A stretch of DNA of 10,872 bases. Origin: RGIG8782 sp017475895 (GTDB lineage Bacteria; Pseudomonadota; Alphaproteobacteria; Rickettsiales; UBA1997). Positions 4,859-10,872 of this stretch are shown here, in pieces; the first letter of the stretch is position 1; every line of letters starts with the position of its first letter. The position numbers and the translations under genes were made by a program. The notes below the pieces were generated by a model that was given only the letters and a program-made list of their open reading frames with translations, did no database searches and had not been told where the DNA came from. The DNA lies in assembly GCA_947167315.1 (NCBI GenBank), contig CAMVHP010000031.1, forward strand, positions 1 to 10,872. Reading direction: 5' to 3'.

Positions 4859-7800
4859 GATCAGGGAAAGTGGGATAATCAGAATACAGCTGGAACAAAT
4901 GGAACTGAAAGTAGTCCTAATGGTGGTAATGGTAAGGACGGAGATAGTAGTGACAACAGTAAAAGAGACGGTGGAAATGGTGGATCCGGTTACAGCTATA
5001 CAGAAAAGTCTGAAGACATAAACCCAAAAGACGATATAGAGGTTACCAGTATAGGAAGCGCGTCGGGTGACGATGGGACAGATATTGCAAGTGTGTCAAA
5101 TGGTGGAAATGGTGGAAATGGTGGAAATGGTCATGAATTTGGTGGCGCTGAAAGGGCTGTTTATAATGCTGGTGATGGTGGTCACGGCGGTGCCGGAGGA
5201 AAAGGACAGAGTGCCGGAGAAAGTGAGGGCGGTGCAGGCGTAATCTTTAATATAAATTCAAGTGTAACAGATTCAAGTACAGATTCAACCGTCACAATAT
5301 TTTCAGGTAACGGTGCTGACGGAGGTGTCGGTGGTAATGGTGGTACAGGTGGTAACGGTGGAAATGGTGCTAAAGGACATGGACTTATGGACGGCGGATA
5401 TGGTGGATATGGTGGTGCCGGTGGTGCTGGTGGTGACGGAGGTGACGGAGGTGATGCTGGAGATATAACAGATGGAACTATAGTAGTAACAAATACAGCA
5501 ACTGATAGTTCCGAAACAAGTATAAAAATGACCACAGGAAACGGTAAAACGGGAGGTACCGGAGGTACCGGAGGAAAAGGTGGTACTGGAGGTGCAGGTG
5601 GTGATGGAGGAAGTACCGGAGATGATGGAAAAGGTGGTACCGGAGGTGCGGGAGGTACCGGAGGTGTCGGTGGTACCGGTGGTGCTGGTGGAAGCATAAG
5701 CAAAAACAAATTTACAATACAAAATTCAGATACTCATGATTTTACAATTGAATTAACAACCGGTAGTGGTGGTGATGGTGGTACCGGAGGAACCGGCGGT
5801 GTCGGAGGAACCGGTGGTACCGGAGGAGGTGGTGGAACAGGAGGCGCAGGTGGTGCCGGTGGTACCGGTGGAAATGGTGGTGCCGGTGGAAGTATAAGTG
5901 AAAATGAATTTACTATAGATGGTGGAAATGGTGGAACCCTTACATTAACCGCAGGAAACGGTGGTGATGCTGGAAAAGGTGGATCTGGTGTTAGTGGTGG
6001 TTCTGGAGGCGGAAGTGCTTCAAGTGGTAGCAATGGAAGCAACGGTAGTAGTGGTACTGAAGGAGCTGGTGGTAACATATATAAAAACAGTATAGATATT
6101 ACTAACAACATATCTTCTGTAAAATCAACTATTCAAGCTGGTGCCAGAGTTACTACTACCGATGGTAGTGATAAAACGACTACCATCAATACCGGAAGTG
6201 GAAGGAGTGGTGACATTACCGAAAATACCATCAATTTTATTGACAACACCGCCACAAATTTAGCATATACGGTTTATAACACCTTGAAAATTAATAATTC
6301 AAGTACAACCTCTGGCCACATAACCGGTAATACAATAACGTTTTCAGAAAATGAATTAGATATTAATGAAGATATTACCGTAACTTCTGATATATGTGTT
6401 GTATGCAATCAAATGATACTTACCACCTCAAGTGGAAATACTGGAAACACTGTTAATATGAATGAAAACGTACTAAATATAATTAATAGTACTTCAGGAA
6501 CATCAATTAGCTTTGATTCAAAAAATATATATTCCGCCTACTCATATATAAATAAATCTGGTCAAGCATCCAGTGTAACGGGGGAAATTAAGGCAAACGT
6601 TGTAAATATATCAAACAAAACAAATGTAGGAAATGCAAATATAATTATAAAAGATTCTAGTATTTATGGTGCATACACAAATGCCGGAGAAACGGTCGGC
6701 GACTCTTCAACTGGAACTTCTAATAGACACGGTAATGATATTAATATTAGTTTAGTGCTTACAAGCAGTACAGACGAAGAAACAACAGAATATTATGATT
6801 CCTATATATCAAATACTGCTGTTTACGGTGGAAAAACTGATGGAAGTGGTAGTGTGATAAAAAATAGTATTAATATAACATCTTTGGATGTAAGTAGTAA
6901 TAATTCAAATACTTTTACAAATATTTATGGTGGTAATATAGACAATAGTAGTAATGATAGTCAGATAAGTGAAAACTCTATAAATATAGTTACATCATCA
7001 GGAAGTTCAGCATCTGGAAATATTTTATTTTCCGTTACCGGCGGAATGTATGGAGCCTACACAAAAGGAAGTGGAAATGCTGCTAGTAATAGTGTTGTGA
7101 TAAATGGTTTTAATGATTCATTGGAAGATTATGGAAAAAATATACAAATAAAAACTACTGGTGGAATATATGGAGCTATTGTAGAAAATGGTGGTACAAG
7201 TAACGAGAGTAAAAGTAACACAGTATCAAATAATACTGTAAGTATACAGTTATCAAATAAAAATAGCAGCAATAGTTATGTAGAAGCTAGTGAAATATAC
7301 GGTTCTAAAGTTAGTGACGGTAATATTGGAACAACCTATTCGGGTAATGGCGTTATTATAAATAGTGGTACAGTAACAACAACAAATGGTATAGCTGGTT
7401 TATACTCGCAGAACAATAACATAACAGCAGATGGAAACTATGTCGACATAGGTACAAGTATATTGGGCAATATAGTTATAAGTGATAACATCTATGCGTT
7501 GTATGTAAAAAATTCATTGTCAAGTACATCTAACGAATCGTTGAGTTATTCGGGAAGTTATGTAAATATTTTCGATAGTTCGTCGTCTTCTGTTAAAGTA
7601 CAAAAAAACATATATGGTGTAAAAATCGATACCGATACGAATATGAATAGTTCAATTGCCAGCATAAGTGGGACGGCGATGAACATAAAACTGCAAAATA
7701 GTTCATCTCTTTTAGGAAATAGTGATTCCAGTAACAATATTTACTTAATCTATACGGTGGAAAAAAGTAGCAGTATAACGGATAGTAGTTTGAATATACA

Positions 7801-10800
7801 AAAGTTAAATGGTGATTTTGCTGGACAAATATATGGTATATATTCAAAATCAACGGTTTCTTCCATCACAGATTTAACGGTAGCATTAGCTGATTTTAAT
7901 AAAATAACTGGAGATGTATATGGAGCATATTTGGACGGAGCCACAAGCACAACAATTGATACAATCACCACGACAATAAACGGTACAAATAGTTCAACTG
8001 TAAGTGGTTCTGTGTATGGTTTATATACAGTTCAGACGGATGCCACTGTAGAAAATTCTGTCATGACAATAACTGGTGGAACTTTTAAAGATACTATAGC
8101 AAATATCTACGTTAGTGGTAAAACTGACGTTTCAACCAACAGTAACACTATAGATAGTAATAGCTTAAATATTTACGCCAATACTGGTAATTTTAATTTT
8201 AAAACAGCAAATAAAAATATATATAACATAAAACTAAATAAAGATAATATAGAAGCAAGCAACAACGCTATGAATATAAGCGATAACAATACGTATTATG
8301 TTAATGTGGGTAGTAGCAGTACTGCTACTACGACAAATAACATCTATTTAACATATATAGATGAAAATGCCATAAGAATACAAAGTAGTTCATATACTGA
8401 CAATACGCTAACCATTAACCTAATGAACAGTAATTCATATATAAATGCTAATATTTATGCTGCATACTCAAAGGGTGTTAACATTGATTTACAGGACAAT
8501 ATAATAAATATAAATGGTGGTGTTATAAAGGCCGATGCTGGTATAATATCCGCCTACACCACCGGAACCGGAATCGTCACCAGCAATGATGTTAATATTA
8601 TATCTTCCAGTAACCTGATTAATATAACCGGCGACATATACTCAACCTATATACTGAATACATCAAATTCGAGTGGTTCAAGTGATAACAGTATAACAGT
8701 TTCAGATGGTGATGGAATTGGACAAGTTAACATTACTGGCGATATAAGAACTGTCTATACGAGCGGTAGTGGTGATGTAAGCAATAACTCGGTGGTTATA
8801 AATTTAGCAAACAGTAGCTCCAGTATGACTGGTAATATCTATGCTTCTAATTCCATTGGTAGTTCGGATCTTACACTAAATAATGTAACAATTAATAATG
8901 GAATCATAACCGGTGATATTTATGCCGCTTTACAAATGGGTTCAGGTTCAGTCGGTACCGGAACAGATACTAACAACAGTATTTCTTTGAATTCAACCTC
9001 TGATGGTCTAATTAACATAACAGGAGACCTGTATACTGCAAAAATAGAAAATACGAATAATACGAACGATCTATATCAAAATGCTTTAAGTATAGCTGAT
9101 AATGGAACTGGAACAATAATAATAACTGGTAATGTCTACAATGTATGGGGAAATGGCCTTGGTGATATTACGGAAAATACAACAACTGTAAATTTAACAA
9201 AATCATCCTCCTATATATCCGGTAATGTATATGGCGCCTACTCGGAGGGAACTATAGATGTTTCAAGTAATACTGTTAACATTATGGCTGGAACCATAGG
9301 TGGAAATATTTATGGTACTTACGCTAAAAGCAGTATAACGGTTAAAGAAAATATAATTAACTATAGTGGTGGAACACTTACGGGAAATGTATATGGTGGT
9401 TATATAGAAAATGGTTCAAAAGAAATATCAGCAAACACCATAAACTATACTGGTGGAAAAGTAACCGGAAATATTTACGGTGGTTATAGTAGTGGTGATA
9501 GCAGTAGTAGTCAAATTATATCAAACATAGTCAATATAAATTATGGTGGCATAACCGGAAGCGTTTATGGTGGTTATACGGAAGGAAGTGGTAAAGTTCA
9601 AGGGAATACAATAAATCTAAATGTAGACGGAACAGACGATATAACTTTAACGGCAGATATTTACGGTGGTTATAGCGGTAGCAATGGTGCGGAAGTATCA
9701 CAAAATAAAGTATATGTCAATAATATAGCATTAAATAAATCATCGACCTATACCGGATCTATATATGGTGGTTATACAACAGGCGATGGAGCTGTAAAAA
9801 ATAACTTAGTTAGCATATCATCCGGTAGCATTAAAGGATCTGTATATGGAGGTTATACAAAGGGGAAGAGTACTGTTAGTAGTAATAAAGTGAGTTTTAG
9901 TGATATATCTGGAGACATTACTATTTCCGGCAAGGTTGTTAACTCAAGAATTGAAAATACTGAAAATAGCAATGCAGTCGAAAATAACACTTTAACTATA
10001 AAAGATACTGAAGATTACTATATTTTGGTAAAGGATGGGGTTTATGGTGTTCTGAGCGATGGAACTGGAACAGTAAGCAATAACAATATTGTAATCAGTT
10101 TTAATAATGATAGTAGTAATATAACTGGCGGTATATTTGGAGTTTATGCAACAGGAGCCGATAGTAGTGGCAATACCGTTACGGTACAGAGTGGAAGTTT
10201 AACAAGTGATATTTATGCCTCCTATTCTTCATTAGCCAGCAGTTCAAACGGTGTGGTTTTAGAAGATGGAGCTAAGGTTACAGGAAACATTTATGGTGGT
10301 TATGTAACTGGTAGCACAACTGTAGATGGCTCAACCATAACTCTAGAGGGAAATAATACGGTTAATGGTAACATTTATGCCGGATATAACGGCAGTGGAG
10401 CTCCTGGTGTAGTGATGGGTTCAACCACAAAAAACACGATAACAATAAAAGAAAATAGTACGGTTAATGGTAGCATTTATGGTGGCTATGGGGTGGCACC
10501 AGTAACAGATGAAGGAACAACTACGGAGGATGCAATATCCTCAAATATTTACCTTTTGAATGGTACAACAGTAAATGGAAATATTTATGGTGGTGCATAT
10601 AAAGATGATGGAACATTGAAAGCATTAGCAACAGAAAGTACGATTGTGGTAAATACAGATTTGTCAAATTTGGAGGGAACATCGTATAAAGTGATAGCCG
10701 GTAGCGATACAAACTCCAGTAGTATAATTTTCACCGGTAAAGATATACCTTTACTGACGGGCAATGTTATGACTGGCAATAACAAAATAAATTTGTTAAA

Positions 10801-10872
10801 AACCACAAATACTAGTGTTAGCAGTATTGTTAATGACGACGATACGAACATAATAATTAGCAATTCCTCAAG
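4757..10872 (+). CDS. Giant secreted glycine-rich/beta-repeat surface protein, probable autotransporter-type adhesin (3' end outside window)
   Basis: The frame is open for 2038 codons from the ATG at 4757 to the window edge. The N-terminus is a Sec signal peptide (KKKRK, hydrophobic core VVVLMLIESIFW, probable cleavage after ALA at residue 34). Residues about 35-115 are polar and Gly/Asn/Ser-rich. Residues 116-439 are GGX repeats resembling PGRS sequence. From about residue 440 onward come short strands rich in N-x-[IV]-x-[IL] and, from about 590, roughly 41 repeats with a core like GNIYGGY. Apart from Cys547 and Cys550 the visible chain has no cysteine, common for exported passengers. The composition (Gly, Ser, Asn, Thr) and repeats point to a beta-solenoid displayed on the cell surface. 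The autotransporter or adhesin assignment is inference, since no barrel or sorting signal is visible. The gene is divergent from tRNA-Leu/tig and no partner gene is seen. Confidence 0.85.
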   Translation, partial: MKKKRKSFLYKVVVLMLIESIFWSQFFGISSALADQGKWDNQNTAGTNGTESSPNGGNGKDGDSSDNSKRDGGNGGSGYSYTEKSEDINPKDDIEVTSIGSASGDDGTDIASVSNGGNGGNGGNGHEFGGAERAVYNAGDGGHGGAGGKGQSAGESEGGAGVIFNINSSVTDSSTDSTVTIFSGNGADGGVGGNGGTGGNGGNGAKGHGLMDGGYGGYGGAGGAGGDGGDGGDAGDITDGTIVVTNTATDSSETSIKMTTGNGKTGGTGGTGGKGGTGGAGGDGGSTGDDGKGGTGGAGGTGGVGGTGGAGGSISKNKFTIQNSDTHDFTIELTTGSGGDGGTGGTGGVGGTGGTGGGGGTGGAGGAGGTGGNGGAGGSISENEFTIDGGNGGTLTLTAGNGGDAGKGGSGVSGGSGGGSASSGSNGSNGSSGTEGAGGNIYKNSIDITNNISSVKSTIQAGARVTTTDGSDKTTTINTGSGRSGDITENTINFIDNTATNLAYTVYNTLKINNSSTTSGHITGNTITFSENELDINEDITVTSDICVVCNQMILTTSSGNTGNTVNMNENVLNIINSTSGTSISFDSKNIYSAYSYINKSGQASSVTGEIKANVVNISNKTNVGNANIIIKDSSIYGAYTNAGETVGDSSTGTSNRHGNDINISLVLTSSTDEETTEYYDSYISNTAVYGGKTDGSGSVIKNSINITSLDVSSNNSNTFTNIYGGNIDNSSNDSQISENSINIVTSSGSSASGNILFSVTGGMYGAYTKGSGNAASNSVVINGFNDSLEDYGKNIQIKTTGGIYGAIVENGGTSNESKSNTVSNNTVSIQLSNKNSSNSYVEASEIYGSKVSDGNIGTTYSGNGVIINSGTVTTTNGIAGLYSQNNNITADGNYVDIGTSILGNIVISDNIYALYVKNSLSSTSNESLSYSGSYVNIFDSSSSSVKVQKNIYGVKIDTDTNMNSSIASISGTAMNIKLQNSSSLLGNSDSSNNIYLIYTVEKSSSITDSSLNIQKLNGDFAGQIYGIYSKSTVSSITDLTVALADFNKITGDVYGAYLDGATSTTIDTITTTINGTNSSTVSGSVYGLYTVQTDATVENSVMTITGGTFKDTIANIYVSGKTDVSTNSNTIDSNSLNIYANTGNFNFKTANKNIYNIKLNKDNIEASNNAMNISDNNTYYVNVGSSSTATTTNNIYLTYIDENAIRIQSSSYTDNTLTINLMNSNSYINANIYAAYSKGVNIDLQDNIININGGVIKADAGIISAYTTGTGIVTSNDVNIISSSNLINITGDIYSTYILNTSNSSGSSDNSITVSDGDGIGQVNITGDIRTVYTSGSGDVSNNSVVINLANSSSSMTGNIYASNSIGSSDLTLNNVTINNGIITGDIYAALQMGSGSVGTGTDTNNSISLNSTSDGLINITGDLYTAKIENTNNTNDLYQNALSIADNGTGTIIITGNVYNVWGNGLGDITENTTTVNLTKSSSYISGNVYGAYSEGTIDVSSNTVNIMAGTIGGNIYGTYAKSSITVKENIINYSGGTLTGNVYGGYIENGSKEISANTINYTGGKVTGNIYGGYSSGDSSSSQIISNIVNINYGGITGSVYGGYTEGSGKVQGNTINLNVDGTDDITLTADIYGGYSGSNGAEVSQNKVYVNNIALNKSSTYTGSIYGGYTTGDGAVKNNLVSISSGSIKGSVYGGYTKGKSTVSSNKVSFSDISGDITISGKVVNSRIENTENSNAVENNTLTIKDTEDYYILVKDGVYGVLSDGTGTVSNNNIVISFNNDSSNITGGIFGVYATGADSSGNTVTVQSGSLTSDIYASYSSLASSSNGVVLEDGAKVTGNIYGGYVTGSTTVDGSTITLEGNNTVNGNIYAGYNGSGAPGVVMGSTTKNTITIKENSTVNGSIYGGYGVAPVTDEGTTTEDAISSNIYLLNGTTVNGNIYGGAYKDDGTLKALATESTIVVNTDLSNLEGTSYKVIAGSDTNSSSIIFTGKDIPLLTGNVMTGNNKINLLKTTNTSVSSIVNDDDTNIIISNSS
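5102..6073 (+). repeat. GGX (PGRS-like) repeat region encoding residues 116-439
   Basis: These 324 codons are dominated by Gly-Gly-X triplets with X mostly Thr, Asn, Ala, Asp, Lys or Val. At DNA level this is a trinucleotide pattern GGT-GGN/GGA-GGT, with the octamer GGTACCGG occurring eight times between about 5555 and 5875. Length changes by whole units keep the reading frame. The stretch is interrupted by beta-type modules near 5231-5320, 5450-5550, 5681-5775 and 5876-5965, and is followed by another at about 6062-6150. The region is more GC-rich than the rest of the window because Gly codons force it. Proline-rich open frames on the opposite strand are a by-product. Confidence 0.9.
6529..10610 (+). 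repeat. About 41 degenerate ~34-residue repeats with G-[NDS]-[IV]-Y-x-x-Y core
   Basis: A recurring motif (NIYSAYS, SIYGAYT, DVYGAYL, NVYGGYI, NIYGGYV and similar) appears about every 80-130 bases, averaging near 100. Each copy is followed by a Ser/Gly/Asn-rich turn, then N-x-[VI]-x-[IL], then a Gly turn leading to the next copy. This fits one coil of a beta-solenoid per repeat. Copies before about 9200 are diverged, while later copies are more alike. The count is by eye and approximate. Confidence 0.8.
9218..9871 (+). repeat. Homogeneous block of eight GNVYGGY-type repeats
   Basis: Eight consecutive units start at roughly 9218, 9299, 9380, 9461, 9551, 9647, 9749 and 9830. Each opens with [TSGK]-[GA]-[NSD]-[IV]-Y-G-[GAT]-Y and carries an N-x-[IV]-x-[IL] strand after it. 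The first four are spaced by 81-90 bases. These are the most alike copies in the gene and suggest relatively recent tandem duplication. Confidence 0.7.

Noticed and set aside
4836..5021. Plus-strand 61-codon frame inside the start of the giant gene
   Set aside because: It is out of frame with the signal-peptide-bearing long frame and shows no independent evidence.
5182..6111. Long proline-rich open frames on the minus strand (5182-5709, 5303-5722 and 5734-6111)
   Set aside because: They are the antisense of the GGX repeats. GGN codons read backward give Pro/Thr codons and few stops, so they are open by composition and have no start signals or recognisable domains.
7593..7971. Minus-strand open frames (86 and 73 codons) inside the giant gene
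   Set aside because: They lie fully inside the well-supported plus-strand repeat gene, have no ribosome binding site, and show no domain pattern.
6529..10610. The regular ~100-bp periodicity considered as a CRISPR-like or non-coding repeat array
   Set aside because: The repeats are degenerate at DNA level, keep one reading frame throughout and conserve a protein motif (GNIYGGY), so they are coding repeats.
10521..10863. Minus-strand open frames (63 and 92 codons) near the window end
   Set aside because: They are shadows of the repeat-coding plus strand, with low-information sequence.

Overview
The window looks like a piece of chromosome from an AT-rich, Gram-negative bacterium, most likely a low-GC alphaproteobacterium of the host-associated kind. 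That placement is inferred from wording in two housekeeping proteins: guanylate kinase (DIDWQGAR, FILPPS, the DSEEVI..RM lid) and trigger factor (GFRVGKVP, KGFEEQLI, YHA.HLAGKD). It has not been tested by a search. Trp is read from TGG and all stops fit the standard bacterial code. None of the protein starts has a clear AGGAGG-type ribosome binding site.

Layout. Positions 1-615 hold a small gene of unknown function encoding an N/Q/Y-rich, coiled-coil protein; its start is uncertain, and a strong hairpin terminator follows. Positions 831-1448 (+) encode guanylate kinase (gmk). It converges, with no base between the two stop codons, on a 503-codon gene at 1449-2960 (-). That gene has the architecture of GMP synthetase (guaA) but has lost the glutaminase catalytic residues, the PP-loop signature and the lid loop, so it looks like a pseudoenzyme or a decaying paralogue. 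Positions 3197-4480 (-) encode trigger factor (tig), placed 38 bp behind a complete tRNA-Leu(UAG) gene (4519-4603, -). A good promoter upstream of the tRNA probably serves both genes, and a hairpin terminator closes the unit.

Divergent from the tRNA, 4757 to the window end (+) is one uninterrupted reading frame of at least 2038 codons. It encodes a secreted giant surface protein with four visible parts: a Sec signal peptide; a 324-residue glycine-rich GGX region resembling mycobacterial PGRS sequence; short beta-type modules that break up that region; and about 1350 residues of roughly 34-residue repeats built around G-[NDS]-[IV]-Y-x-x-Y. The design fits the passenger of an autotransporter or adhesin. 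No translocator barrel is visible because the gene runs off the window.

Working together: gmk and the guaA-like gene belong to the same guanine nucleotide theme (GMP synthesis and GMP phosphorylation), but the guaA-like product is unlikely to make GMP. Trigger factor is a general chaperone of nascent chains that can also bind exported proteins; a specific tie to the adjacent giant exported protein is not shown. The items most worth a second look are the catalytically stripped GuaA homologue and the hybrid GGX/beta-solenoid surface protein.
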